From contig OZ218965.1 in NCBI GenBank assembly GCA_965112735.1, positions 1 to 64,000 of the forward strand: a stretch of 64,000 nucleotides of DNA, in the 5' to 3' direction. The notes below the pieces were generated by a model. That model did no database searches and was not told where the DNA came from. It saw only the letters and a program-made list of their open reading frames with translations. Position numbers and translations under genes: made by a program. This document shows, piece after piece, positions 33,971 through 45,800 of the stretch. Numbering within the stretch: the first letter of the stretch is position 1; every line of letters starts with the position of its first letter. The stretch is from Phaeosaccion multiseriatum. Taxonomy: Eukaryota; Ochrophyta, other classes.

Positions 33971-35425
33971 ATGCTCAGGGCCCTCTTCAAAGATGAAGAT
34001 GACAGGTCCAGTGATTCGTCGTCCAGCGACGAGGGAGAGAACGGCCAAGAGGAGGATCAGCACCTCCACCCGAGTGGCGGTGGTGAGGAGCAAGGGAAAG
34101 AAGGAAGGGACCTCTCCTTTTCTTCCCCTTCCCTGTCTACCCCCCTCGTAATTCGTCAGGAGAGAGGGAAGGGAATCGGCTTTCAGCTCTGGCCTGCGGC
34201 CACCGCCCTGTGCCGCTTACTCGAGAGTAGACCACAGCTTCTCTCAGAGCTGTCCCCAGGAGGGCGAAAGCCGCTCCGGGAGCTGAGTGTGCTCGAGCTT
34301 GGCGCGGGGGTTGGCATGGTAGGGCTCTTCGCAAGCGGCCTTGGTGTGCGGCGCTCAGTCCTCACAGACCTGCCGCAAGTGCTGGACTGTCTAAGGGACA
34401 ACGTCAGCGCCAACCAGGGGCTGCTGGCAGGGAGAGAGGTGGGGGTGCAGGCGTGTGCGTGGGGCTCGGACGACTGGAGGGTAAGTGTGCGTGTTGTAGG
34501 GGGGAGCGAAGGCGGGGTATTTTGGAGCGTGCGCCGCGCGTAGCTACGGGTACGCTGGCGACGATCATGACAAAGAGAATCGAAGGGAAGTAGTAGGAAC
34601 AACTGAATCAGATAATCAGACAAGACAGAAACAAAGCTCCTCGACATGCTGTGCCTTGACCCATCTTCTCCGTTGCCCCTGCTCTCTGCCGTCCCCACCT
34701 ACCCACCCATCTAGACGCTTCCCCCCTTCGACGTGGTGCTGGCAGCCGACGTGGTGTACTGGGAGGAGCTCTTTTTGCCACTGCTGGACACACTCACAAG
34801 CCTCGTCAGCCGCCCGCAGGAGTCGTTGGGGTCAGGAGAAGGGGGTGAGACTGACGGCAGGGCGGGCGGCGGAGCCAAGGTGCTGATGGCGCACAGCCGG
34901 AGATGGAAGAAGGACGGAAAGTTCTTCAAGATGGCTGCCAAGCGCATGCACGTGGAGATGATACACGAGATCGTCACGCGGGATGGTGTCCCTGTCCCGA
35001 AGAGAAGGGGTGTGATTCATCATCACACCGCTCCCAACGCTGGCGGTGCAGTACGCGAGGAGCCGCAGGAGGGAAACGAGCGAGGCCCAGGCCCAGGCTT
35101 AGGCGGAGGTAACACCAGTGGTGAGGGGGGGCAGCGCAGCGTGATGAGGTTCTATGTCTTCTCCGCCAAACGTGACCATATGACCCAACCGTCCTCGGTG
35201 TCGTCGACGGTGTCGGAGCTCTCGGAGCGGAAAGTTGAGCAGGAGGCAGAAGAGCAGCAAGCTCAACCGAACCCGCGTGTCAACAAGATGGGGGAGGGCG
35301 GAGAAGCAGCAGTCGCAGCAGCAGTAGCACCAGCACCAGCACCAGCACCAGCACCAGCACCAGCACCAGCAGTAGTAGCGGAAGCAGCACCAGTTGCACC
35401 GGTAGTAGTCGTAGCAGCAGTCTAG
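33971..35425 (+). CDS. Family-16 (METTL21-like) protein methyltransferase
   Basis: Two exons, 33971-34480 and 34715-35425 (phase 0), give 406 residues. Seven-beta-strand SAM-dependent methyltransferase of the Methyltransf_16 family, whose members modify Lys on chaperones and translation factors. Visible motifs are GFQLWPAATAL before motif I, SAM-binding LELGAGVGMVGL (about 108-119), TDLPQVLDCLRDNV and post-I VVLAADVVYWEELFLPLLDT (about 177-196). The domain ends with MRFYVFSAKR. An acidic Ser-rich segment precedes it, and a low-complexity Ala-Pro tail (about 340-406) follows, made by a GCACCA repeat that may vary in length. The substrate is not inferable. Confidence 0.9.
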
Positions 35426-35570
35426 CAGCGGTAGCAGCAGCAGCAGAAGCAGTAGCAGCAGCAGCGGTAGCAGCAGCAGCAGCAGCTGTAGCAGCAGCAG
35501 CAGAAGCAGTAGCAGCAGCAGCGGTAGCAGCAGCAGCAGCAGCTGTAGCAGCAGCAGTTGGTGATACAAC
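35323..35570. repeat. CAG/GTAGCAGCAG-type repeat cluster
   Basis: GCACCA repeats in the methyltransferase 3' codons pass into AGCAGCAG and GTAGCAGCAG repeats past the stop. The array includes duplicated blocks of about 60 bp (35437-35496 and 35497-35556) and ends in CAGCAGTTGGTGATACAAC, a copy of the CAG-embedded dispersed motif. Confidence 0.85.
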
Positions 35571-35576
35571 AGTGGG

Positions 35577-36149
35577 GTGTCTATGCCATCCCCGCACGCC
35601 CCGCTCGCTCCGGTCAAGCCTCCTCCAAGATTCGCTTACCTCCCACCCTCTTCACCCGGCTGGTGCAGCGGTGCGGCAGGGGCGAAAGGGAGAACGGCGA
35701 CACCAGAGGCAGCAGCCGATGGGGCAATTGGTGGTACAGCAGCAGTGCCTCCCCCAGTACTTGCACCACCGCCGGCACGAACAGCAGCAGCAGCAGCCAG
35801 AGGGGGAGGAGGAGGAGGAGGAGGAGGAGGAGGAGGAGGAGGAGGAGGAGGAGGAGGAGGAGATCGCTCCTATCACCATCAGCAACCCCTGCCGCATCAG
35901 CAGTTCCTGCCCACAATCGGCCATGTCGCCGTGGAGGGCAAGACCAGTGGTCGCCTCGTTCGGAGCGAGAGTAGCCGCAGCAGTAGCAACACCAGGAGCG
36001 TGACATTCGTCCCTTGCGGAAGCCCTTTCCCAAGCAGCATCAGCAGCGGCAATCAGCAGCGGCAATGCCACACCCAGTCACGCTGGATCCAGGAGGGACG
36101 CCGTCTCTGCTGGATCCAGCGTGACTGGGTGTGGCATTGCCGCTGCTGA
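35577..36149 (+). other. Low-complexity ORF in left palindrome arm
   Basis: The 190-codon frame has 22 Gly in a row from (GAG)n and Ser/Arg-rich parts. A mirror copy is read from the right arm on the minus strand (36607-36053). No family is recognised; coding status is doubtful. Confidence 0.25.
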
Positions 36150-36505
36150 TTGCCGCTGCTGATGCTGCTTGGGAAAGCGCTTCCGCAAGGGACGAATGTC
36201 ACGCTCCTGGTGTTGCTGCTGCTGCGGCTACTCTCGCTCCGAACGAGGCGACCACTGGTCTTGCCCTCCACGGCGACATGGCCGATTGTGGGCAGGAACT
36301 GCTGATGCGGCAGGGGTTGCTGATGGTGATAGGAGCGATCTCCTCCTCCTCCTCCTCCTCCTCCCCCTCTGGCTGCTGCTGCTGCTGTTCGTGCCGGCGG
36401 TGGTGCAAGTACTGGGGGAGGCACTGCGGCTGTACCACCAATTGCCCCATCGGCTGCTGCCTCTGGTGTCGCCGTTCTCCCTTTCGCCCCTGCCGCACCG
36501 CTGCA
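35664..36505. repeat. Large inverted repeat (palindrome), arms ~400-430 bp
   Basis: The left arm 35664-36092 is the reverse complement of 36110-36505, around a 17-base loop at 36093-36109. The innermost stem is CACCCAGTCACGCTGGATCC. The arms differ in (GAG)n length (35806-35864 against 36343-36368) and at a few single bases, such as GCCC against GCGC near 36022/36180. This argues against a simple fold-back read artefact. Confidence 0.93.
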
Positions 36506-37210
36506 TGGCTGACGGGCTGACGGGCTGACGGGCTGATGGGCTCCTCGGTGGACTGTCAGACGCACAGCGGCACAAGGCAAAGGGCGGCCCGGGGCGGAGG
36601 GTGGCACAGCCAGGTGTCACAGGGGCGGACGATTCGACCCCTGACGTGGTATCTGCTAGCGCCGGCGTCAGCCGCCCTTGAGTTGCTACCGGTCAACCGA
36701 CCGGCCGGTCAACAATGAGCTACCTGGGTCTGCTACCTGCTACCGCCGGCGTCAGCTGGCGTGCTGCCGGGTCCGGAGGGCCACCGGGTCCGGAGGGCCA
36801 GGTAGCATGCTACCATAAATCGCTCGGTACCACGTCAGGGGTCGAGAAGGTGGCACAGCCAGGTGTCATCACAGGTGTCATCACAGGTCACAGGGGTACT
36901 GGGACTGCCGAGGGCGGTCTCCAGAGGGATCAGAATAGGGGTCAGACGGACCAAAGAGCGCAGAGTAGGGGTTCGACCCCTGACACGCTATCGCCCACAT
37001 CGCCCACTTGCTCGATAGCGCGCCGGCTGGCGCCGGCGATAGCGGATAGCGGATAGCGCGGGGGGGGTCGTTAACACTCACAGCCCCCGGAAGCAAATGA
37101 GAGATCAAATGTATTTTAATTTTTAAAAAAAAATGAAGAAGAACACAATCAAAACTGCGCCGAGGCCTATAGCTTGCTAGACTCACTCACTCACTCACGC
37201 ACGCACTCAC
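36506..37210. repeat. Short-repeat patch with tRNA B-box-like sites
   Basis: GGTGGCACAGCCAGGTGTCA occurs at about 36600 and 36848. TCGACCCCTGACGTGGTA at 36632 has its reverse complement at about 36826. GGTTCGACCCCTGAC at 36969 fits the RNA polymerase III B-box consensus. There is also a (GCTGACGG)n run at 36506-36536. It could be a decayed tRNA-derived SINE, but no full tRNA is seen. Confidence 0.4.
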
Positions 37211-38726
37211 TCACTGGATTTGCTGCATGTGACACACAATCCCTACTCCGCCCTGCTCCTCCTCGATCCTTGCCGCTCCCCGCAGATGGTCAATGACGCC
37301 CAAGCCCCACCGCTCCATGGACTGATCCTGTCCAGACAGGGGGATGGCAGGCCCTCTGGACAGGGTCTCCAGCAGCTCGTCTACGTTGCCCACACAGTCT
37401 TTTGGGTTTGGAGGGAGGAGGGAATTGTGGAAAGGGGTTCATTTTCACGCAACACCCAAAGAGGGGAGGGGAGGGGAGGGGGGGATTTGTTAGAAGAATA
37501 TAAAGGATAGCAGCAGGGAAATAAGGCCTGAACAGACAAACGACAAACACTTCTACGCCTTCTCACGTCGCGCTTCACCGAACCTCAGGAAGCACTCCCC
37601 CTCCCCAGCTTCAAGAGAGGGCTGTCAAGGACGAGAAACCTAAAACTCAAACCGAGACGGAGCTCTCTCCTCTGCTGCCCTCCCATTCTCTCAACTATGC
37701 CAAAGACGGCGTGAGGGGTGGCGACCCCCTCCTGCCGATCCAGCAGGGACAGACGCTGGAAACTCAAATCAATGAACTAATCACCGAACCAACGCGCCAA
37801 ACAGAGAAAAGAAGCACAGCAACCCGCCACGCACCGTCACTGGGGGGCATGTGTGGGTTGAAGAACTGCTCCAGGTGGGCGGCGTGCGTCTTCATACCGT
37901 CGCACTGCCTCAGCAGCTTCTCCCGCTGGGCAAGGATCTCCATCTGAGGCAAGAGGGGTGGGTGGGTGGGTGAAGTATGTCAATGGGTGGGCGGGTGGGT
38001 GGGTTAGGGTGGGGCAGAAGGGTAGGTGGGTTTGAGTGGGGCAGAGGACATTAAACAAAAGCCTGGCTCGAAACTCTCCCTCGGCGCCCCCGCCCCGCCC
38101 ATATCCCTGCACCCAATCGCTGTTGCCCTGCCCCTACACCTCTACCCAATCCCTGCTGCCGTGCCTGCCGTACCCTGCCCTGCCCATACACCTCTGCCCT
38201 GCCCTGCCCATACACTTCTACCCTGCCCTGCCCATACACCTCTACCCCGCCCTGCCCATACACCTCTACTCTGCCCTGCCCATACACCTTCTCCTCTACC
38301 CCACCCTGCCCATACACCTCTACCCTGCCCTGCCCATACACCTTCTCCTCTACCCCACCCTGCCCATACACCTCTACCCTGCCCTGCCCTGCCCTCCCCT
38401 CCCCATACACCTCTACCCTGCCGTGCCCGCCCGCCTGCCCTCAGCCCCGTGTGTCTACACCGCTGACCTTGTCTGGCGGCTCCACACCAAGCCTTGACAC
38501 GTCGATTAGGGCCTTCGCCGTCTCCTCCACTAGAAGGGCGAGTCGTTCCTAAAATAGGGGGGGGTGGAGAGCGTTTCCAATCATGACATTCCAATAACGA
38601 GCGTGATTGCCGTGAGCGAACTGAGCCAAAGTGGCCGGCGACGAGAGAGAGACACAAAGAGAGCAGGGACCATACCTGTAGCGGGCTGCATCTACCGCTT
38701 CTGCTCCTCCTCCTCCTTCTCCTCAT
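37211..38726 (-). CDS. Unrecognised helical protein
   Basis: Minus-strand exons 38726-38676 (ATG start), 38548-38468 and 37943-37835 join in phase. They read ERLALLVEETAKALIDVSRL and EILAQREKLLRQCDGMKTHA, then HLEQFFNPHMPPSD, which look like amphipathic helices. An exon near 37755-37600 (LSLLDRQEGVATPHAVFGIV) follows, but its phase does not fit any acceptor I can see. A last exon of about 37395-37211 reads GNVDELLETLSRG...DHLRGAARIEEEQ and ends at TGA 37211-37213. It could be a tethering-complex or coiled-coil subunit, but I cannot name it. The exon 4 join is the weak point, so a frame lesion is possible. Confidence 0.5.
38170..38420. repeat. 24-bp tandem repeat, CCCATACACCTCTAC type
   Basis: About ten 24- to 30-bp units of CTGCCCATACACCTCTACC lie within an intron of the helical-protein gene. 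The unit core is the reverse complement of the dispersed GGCATATGGGCA motif, so this looks like a local expansion of it. Confidence 0.9.
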
Positions 38727-38773
38727 TGCCTAGGCTTCGGCGGTGCCTGCCTCCCGTCTCAGTGGCGTGCCAT

Positions 38774-38811
<38 letters not shown>

Positions 38812-39334
38812 TGCTCTGACTCCGAACCCCCCCCACTGTCGTTCCCTCCCTCCTTCCTTCCTTCCTTCCTTCCTTCCTTCCTTCCTTCTGCCCTTCCTCC
38901 TGCCTCCCTGCCCCCTTCCTTCCTCGCGAAGCGAACGACACTTCCTCCACCTACCGCTCCTCCTCTTCAGAGTCTCGACCCCTTCTGCCCTCTTCTCCGG
39001 TGGCAGACAGGCCGCTTTCTTCCCACCTAAACGGCAGGCAAGCAGGGAGAGCAACAGCGAAATGAGTCAGTTCAGAGGAAGGGGGTTGCATTCAGCAGGC
39101 CTGACTCCGACTCCGCTGACCACCACCGCCCACAGCGAGCGAGTGCAAGCCCAAGCTCCTGCCTACACTGTACCTACACAGACCCCGCCACTCCGCACAC
39201 CAGCCTCTCTTGGCACGCACCTGGATGGGGCCTCCTCTCCTCCTCCTGGCTTGCAGAGGGCGTCCGATTCCTTCGCAACTCTGCCCCGCTTCTGATTCCT
39301 TCGCAAGGCTCGGGAAAACGGGAGAGCTTCCGTG
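38727..39334. other. Intergenic, microsatellites only
   Basis: Holds (ATC)n at 38774-38812 and (TTCC)n at 38848-38887. The plus frame across it has no recognisable domain. Confidence 0.55.
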
Positions 39335-40430
39335 TCAAGAATAGGACTCCACGCGGAGCCCCTCCGGCAGATCTGCGGGCAGCGGGCACTGCCTCCCAAC
39401 CTCGAGATACTCGAGGCCAGCAGGCAGGTCCGTCAATGGACAGGTGTACCTCCAACGCAGCGTCAGCTCCCGCAGAGACGCAGGGAGCTGCAAGGGATGA
39501 TTAAAGCCGGTCCCCATCACCACCTCCTCCACACCACAAGGAAGAATCAACTGCTGACTGAACGCCGAATCCCAGAGGAAAGTAAGCTTCCTCAGCGAGG
39601 GAGGGAAAGCGATGGGTCTGTTAAAGTCCCTCCCGAATGTCAACTCCTCCAGCGAGCTCGGTAGGATCACATCAGGCTGATTGAACCGCGAGCCCTCAGC
39701 AAAAGCAAGCTTCCTCAGCGAGGGAGGGAAAGCGATGGGCCTGTTAAAGTACTCCCCGAATGTCACCTCCTCCAGCGAGCTCGGCAGGATCACATCAGGC
39801 TGATCGAACTCCGAGTTCTCAGCAAAAGTAAGCTTCCTCAGCGAGGGAGGGAAAGCGATGGGTCTGTTAAAGTCCCTCCCGAATGTCAACTCCTCCAGCG
39901 AGCTCGGCAACAACACATCAGACTGATTGAAAGCGTCAGAGAAGAGCACACCCTTCACCGACTGTGGCAACATGGACAACACTTTGACAACGAGAGCCTT
40001 CCTAGGGGCAGAACGGCCGCCTCGACACTGGACGCCGAGACGCACGGCGGTCACGCAAAATGAGCGCCTCTCCTTTCCCGGCCCAGTCTCATTGCGCTGT
40101 GAGCGCTCGGGCAGCTGGCGCTGTGCTCTTCCCTTTGCCCGCTTCCCCCCCCTTTCGAGCGCATCCTGATCTGCAGCAGCAGCAGACCTAGTCCCCGACA
40201 AAGAAGACGAAGACGCAGTATGGTGCTTCTCCTCGTCTTTCTGCTGCTGCTCCTCCAGCATGCTAAGCATGCGCCTATTGACATCACCAGGCATGTCGGC
40301 CCTAAGGACCAGAGTGCGGCACGTGAGCTTGTCCACCTCCTTGCACACTCCCCACAGAGCCTTGTGTGTCGGGAAAAGGTGGCCACAGTACTCAAGGCCC
40401 GCGCTCCGCAGGTATCACTCATGCTTCTCT
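39335..40430 (-). CDS. FNIP-repeat protein, partial 5' end
   Basis: One long exon ends at TGA 39335-39337. The C-terminal 200 residues are FNIP-type leucine-rich repeats of 41 residues: LPSSLEELTFGRDFNRPIAF, then PPSLRKLTF, three times nearly identical (123-bp DNA period) and then degenerate. FNIP repeats are expanded in Dictyostelium, algae and giant viruses and bind proteins. The N-terminal part has LEYCGHLFPTHKALWGVCKE, resembling the end of an F-box-like helix, then a Gln/Lys/Ser linker. The frame stays open upstream to about 40430 without an ATG, so the first exon or the start is not identified. Near-identity of the repeats points to recent expansion. Confidence 0.75.
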
Positions 40431-41527
40431 AAGGATGAGACTCGATGTATTAGTAAAGCACAAGAAAGGGGAGAGGAAGAGGGGAAAGGGGGGGGGGAGG
40501 GAAGGAGGGAAGGAAGGAGGGAAGGAAGGAGGGAGGGAGGGAGAGGAAGACCGACGACCTTGGAACCTTTTAACAATCGATTCCTCCACAAACCTTACGT
40601 ATGCTTAGCGCACCCAAAAATCAACAAAGCTCTTTATCACACACACAGAGTCTCTTGGGACAAAGCAACGGACGAAGACGAGTTAGACGCCTTCAAACTA
40701 GCCCCCTACAGTGTCTGTGGTTGGGACGTGTGCTCAGTTCCAAAGGAAACTCTTCCTTTCATCCTCGCACGTTGATGTACGTTGCCCTCTGCTTCCGTCG
40801 GGAGGGTTGGAGCAAGAAACAGATGCCGATCGCAGAAGGAAGCAGCAGAAGGAGACGGTGCGAGAGTCTCGCCAGTCAGGCAAGTCGCTCACACTTGTAG
40901 ACGTCTCGCTCAAGCCTCGTGTGATAGAGAGAGAGGGAAAAGAAAAAGGAGGCCCTCCCTCTCCCTTCCCTCTTTCTGGTGCTCTCTAACTCATCCTTCG
41001 TGTGCGCCTTTCTGATAGTCACATGGATGTGCGCTGGGCGAGCGGTGAAGGGCTACCCTGAAGGCGCCAAGATCCCAGCAGCATCAAGGCGAAATGGCCG
41101 AGAGAGCAGTGAGTCGAATGAGGAAGAGTAGCGGCAGTGGCCGCCGGGGCTGAGGCCTCGAGAACAGCAGGTGAGGGGCGCGTGAATGTCTGGCTTGGCT
41201 GAGCTCGCTCTGTAGAGGAGGAGAGTCTCGGTACTACCTCTCTACCGCGCACCCCTGCCCTATTTTACACCACCCAGCGTCATAGTGCCGTTGAAAGCCT
41301 TGCTGTCCTGTGCTGTGCTGTTGTGCCTTCAAGTCGGTGGTACTGCACGTCGCCAGTCGCTTAGGTATAGAGACCTTGTTTTCGATGTGGATTTTCTGTG
41401 GATTTTCTGTGCCGCCCCTCGCCTATCCCCACTTTCACACTCACTCACACACGAATACGTCCCCACACACACACCCCCTCGCACACACACACGTACGTCC
41501 CCACACACGGAAAAGCAGACAGCAGGC
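40431..41527. other. Intergenic, upstream of the EST1-NYN gene
   Basis: A (GGAA)n/(GGGA)n run lies at 40485-40545. A short plus frame at 40590-40775 has a non-repetitive, protein-like composition (HRVSWDKATDEDELDAFKLA) and might be an unassigned exon. 41400-41510 is rich in CACA. Confidence 0.4.
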
Positions 41528-42853
41528 ATGAGTGGTGCGACTGCCTCGCATCAGCCCTCCATACTCCCCAAGGCGCCACCGCAGGCAAGCAACAGCAACC
41601 GCAACACCGGAGGAGGAGGAGCAGGAGGAGGAGGAGGAGGAGGAGGAGGAGGGGGGGGGGGGGGCGCCAGCGGCAAGGACAAGGACGAGCGCTCCTCAGA
41701 GTCAACCTCCAGGCGGCGCAGGAGGCAGCGCTCCAAGAAGAGGGACCAGGATGACGAGGGTATGGCAGTGGATGGAGGAGGGGGGGGCGGGGCGAGGGGC
41801 GGGGCGAGGGGCGGAGGAGCAAAGGTCACCGGTACTAAAGCTCCCGCCAGCGCCACTCGTGCTGCTGTATCACCAATGCCTGGCCTGGCGCCTGCCTGCC
41901 AGCCCCCAGCCAAGGCCGCGCAGAAGGAGGTCGTGAGCTTGATCCCAGGCTCAAGCAATTGCTTGCAGCCTCGCCGCTCCTCCTCCACTTCGGTGCCTCC
42001 CACCCCCCTTGTGCCCACGGGCCCGAACGGCGCACGGCACACATCCCCTGCAGGAGGGAGAGGAGGAGGAGGAGGAGGCAACGGCATGGGCCCAAGCAGT
42101 GAGAGTGCTACGGGAGTTGGTGATACGGCGGCCCGACGGCAGCTGTGGAGCCCTGCGGACGAGTCAGAGAGCAGGGCCGTCGCCGAGGCCGCCGCTGCCA
42201 CTCTCACGGGGAGGGGGGTGGCAGCAGACGGACGAGCGAGAGGAGCGACCAGGGGCAAGGGAGGAGGGGCAGCGGCAGCGGCAGGAGGTGGAGGCAGCAA
42301 GCCGAAGGGAGGGAACAGGGAGGGACGAAGAGAGGGCGACGATCGCAAGGCGACGACGGAGAGAGGCCAAGAGGCCGTATCACCAACTCCCGCATTACGG
42401 CGGAGGGGCCCGAGGAGGGCCTCTCGAGGTGCCAAGGAGCTTGTTTCTGTTTCTACGGCCCCTCCTCCTCCTCCTCCTCCTCCTCCTGCTGCTGCTGCCC
42501 ATACTCCTGCCCCAGCCACCCCGCCCCGTGCTCCGGGTGGTCCGCTGGCGGCGGCGAAGGTGGAAACGGCAAAGACCCCGGTGTCAGGACCAGCTGCAGC
42601 CTCAACCCGAGGGAGTAATTCAGCCCGCGGCGGCAAAGCTGCTGCCACTGTTCCTTCTGGTGGGCCGGGGAGGGGCGGGCAGGGAAAAGGCAGCGGCGGT
42701 GGCGGTAAGGCGAATGCTCCGACCCCGCCTCGTGTCTCTGCCTCTACCTCTGCCTCTGCTGTTGCTGTACCTCCAACTGCCGCGGCTGCAGAGCGCACGG
42801 TGACCCTCGTGGCGGAGTCCAACCGCAAGAAGGCGGTCCTGGCCCTGACCAAG

Positions 42854-42890
<37 letters not shown>

Positions 42891-45800
42891 GGGCTGGGAA
42901 CGGCGCCGAAGCGAGAGGTGCCAACGGAGCGAATAGGGGAGGAGGAGGAGGAGGAGGAGGAGGAGGAGGAGGAGGAGGAGGAGCGCGCAGAGGGGCAGGA
43001 GCGGCGGGGGGGGGGCAGGGACAAGCGAGCAGCAGGGGCAAGTACGAAGAAGGGGCCCCGCTTTCGCAGCAGCCGCAGCAGTTGGTGATACCGCTGCCGC
43101 AGCAGCAGCAGATGCAGCGCATGAATCGCCAACAGCAGCAGCAGCACCAACAGCAACACCTGGTAGTACAGCAGCAGCAGCAGCAGCAGCAGCGCCAGAC
43201 TGCGCCTATGCAGCAGCGCTCTCCTCACCGGCAACAGCCGCAGCAGCAGCAGCAGCAGCAGCGGCAGCAGCAGCAGCAGCAGCATGGGGGCGCCTTGCCT
43301 CTGCCTCAAACTCAAACTTCTTACCAAAGTGCGGACAAGGAGCCTCCCCCTGCGCGTGCCCAGCCACAAACACAAGGACCTCCTGCCACCCTCGTGAATG
43401 GGGTTGGGGTGGCGGGAGACCCAAGTGCTGGGGGTGCGGCCCCTGCTGTGGGCCCTCCCCACCCCGCCCCCGACTACGACAAGCTCGTGCAGAAGGTGGA
43501 GGAGGAGGTGGTGCAGCGCCTAGCGAGAGCGCAAATGATGGGAATGATGCTCAAGGCGCACACTGAGGGGGAGAAGGAGAAGGAGAAGGAGAAGGGCAAG
43601 GACGAGGGGGGGGGGGGAAGGGGAAGGGGGTGGGAGCCGGAGGAGGAGCGAGGGACAGGGACAAGGACAAGGACAGAGACAGAGATAAGGAGAAAGACAA
43701 CCAACGCGACAAGAAGGGAGGAGGAGGGACGAGGAAGGAGAGGAACCAGGACAGAGACAAGCAGAGGGACAGGGACAAGAACTATCGAGACCGCGGGGGG
43801 GGCGGGGGGGATGGCAGTGGATGGAAGGGGGGAGGCAAGGCCAACAGCATTGACGACCTCATCCTGAAGCGTCCGGAGAGGAGCAGCATGTCTCCCTTAC
43901 CGCGCAGGGCGATGCTTGACAGAGAGGAGGGCGTGGTGCTGCTCAGCGAGCCCAGGAAGCAGGAGGCGGGGGGCGAGCAGGAAGGCTATGGGCAGGCATA
44001 TGGGCAAGGTCAAGGGGGGCAGCTAAAGAAAAAGGGAGAAGGGGGGGCAGACTCAGCAGCAACGGGAGCCACCAAAGAGCCTACCCATACGCCTGCTCTG
44101 CCCCCCCCCGACCTCGACAAGGAGGACCCGGAAACCCTCCCCCTCGAGCGGCTCTACCAGGTGCGGTGCGGGGTGGCAGTGGATGGCAGTGGGTGGCAGT
44201 GGGTGGGATCGATCCTTAGTATTGTTGGCGGGGAGGGCTGACGCGCTCTGGAAGCTCCTCGATGAGATGTCGACGAGGGCTTTCGGAGTGCTCTACTTGT
44301 CCCTCCTTGCACCTCCCTCACCACCCTCCATCTCTCTCTCTCTCTCTGCAGGGCATCAGCAAGCTTGAGAAGCAGCACAGAGCGCTGCAAGACCTCATGC
44401 GGGTAGAGTTGGGCCTCGCAGAGAGCCCAAGCAGCGGAGAAACCCCAGGGGGAAGCCAGTCGGAGCAGCAGCAGTCGTATGGGCAGAGCAGTGGCAGCGC
44501 CAGGCAAACGGGTGGGGCAGCGGCAAAGGCCGTCACCATGCTGGCCCGCCCGCCGTCCTCTTCCTCGGTTCCGCACGTACAGCCGCTGGTGGGACAGGAG
44601 AGCGCAGATGGCAGCGGAGGGCAGCAGGTGTTTGGAGGCGTGGTGAGCAGCGGCCTGTGGGACAAACTCTCGCGCTGCCGCTCCACGCTCTCCAAGGCCC
44701 TCGGATACGCTCTTCGGAGGGACGGGTATGTCGACGGACAGGACAGGCATAGGTATACGGGCATGGCCGCCGCCAAGAAGGCGCCTGGCAGGCTGTGGAT
44801 GGTGTACTACAAGGAGCTGGACTTGACACAGAGGAGTCTCAAGAAGGCCCATGCCGCCGCTGCGGCTGCCTCTTCCGCTTCCTCCTCCCCTCCCCCCGGG
44901 CTGAGCACCAGTGCTTCGCCGGGCAGGACTGCTGACTCCCCCGAGAGTGATGGCACCACCCCCGCCGGGCAGGAGAGTGGCAGCAGTCCTGGCACCAGGC
45001 ATATGGGCAGCGACGGCAACGTGCAAGGGTTGAAGGAGCTGCTCTTTCACCTCATTGAGTTGGCGGAGGGGGATATGGGGAGCCTTAGGGCAGAGCTGAG
45101 GGCCGGAGAGGCCAGGGCGGTTGGTAGTACGGTTGGGGATACAGAGTCCGGCGGTGATGCAGAGGCGGACCGGGGCTGGCCCACACTCAAGCAAGGAGGA
45201 GCTGCAGCAGCTGGGGCTGTGGAGGGGGCCGACGACGAGGAGGACGAGGAGGAGGACGAGGACGAGGCTGCTGACAAGGTTGATGAGGACGAGGGGGGAG
45301 ATAAGAGAGACGCAGGGGGGATGGGGATGGCAGTGGATGCCACCAAAGACGCGGCGGTGGCGGAGGGGGGGGGAGGAGGAGAGGAGGGGGGTGAGGGGAT
45401 GCGGAGGGCGCGTCGCAAGGCCTTGCTGGAGCAGCGGGCAGCAAGGAGGAGGAGGGCGGAGCAGCGCAAGAACCACCTACACGCCGTGCAGGTGCGTGCG
45501 TTGGGGCGTTGGTGGGACGGGGCGTCGCCATCTGGGCCTGGGCTGGGCGCAGACAGAGTTGATTCGTTAATTCGTTACTTTGGAGGGGTTGGTGGGTTCT
45601 TTGGTTGAAATTGATTGATTGGTTGGTTCATTGACACTCTGAGGGCCATCAAGGGCAAGGTCACAACCCTCGAAGGGCGTAGGGTCTAAGGCCGATGGAC
45701 GAGCGAAGAATGACAGGAGAGGGGGAGGTCGTGGGGTTGTTTTCAAACCCAGTGTACTGCTCACTGACTCTCCTTTCATCCGTTTTGCTTGGCCATATGA

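Noticed and set aside
35577-36607. Two genes encoded by the palindrome arms
   Set aside because: The two frames are mirror copies of each other and low complexity; no domain or splice support.
36969-36984. tRNA gene
   Set aside because: A B-box match is present, but no acceptor stem, anticodon arm or A box could be laid out around it.
41285-41527. Upstream extension of the EST1-NYN frame
   Set aside because: It begins with GTG and includes CACA repeat; the first ATG in frame is 41528.
41551-43122. 523-codon minus-strand ORF
   Set aside because: It is the antisense of the low-complexity first exon of the EST1-NYN gene and consists of Pro, Ala and Leu runs.
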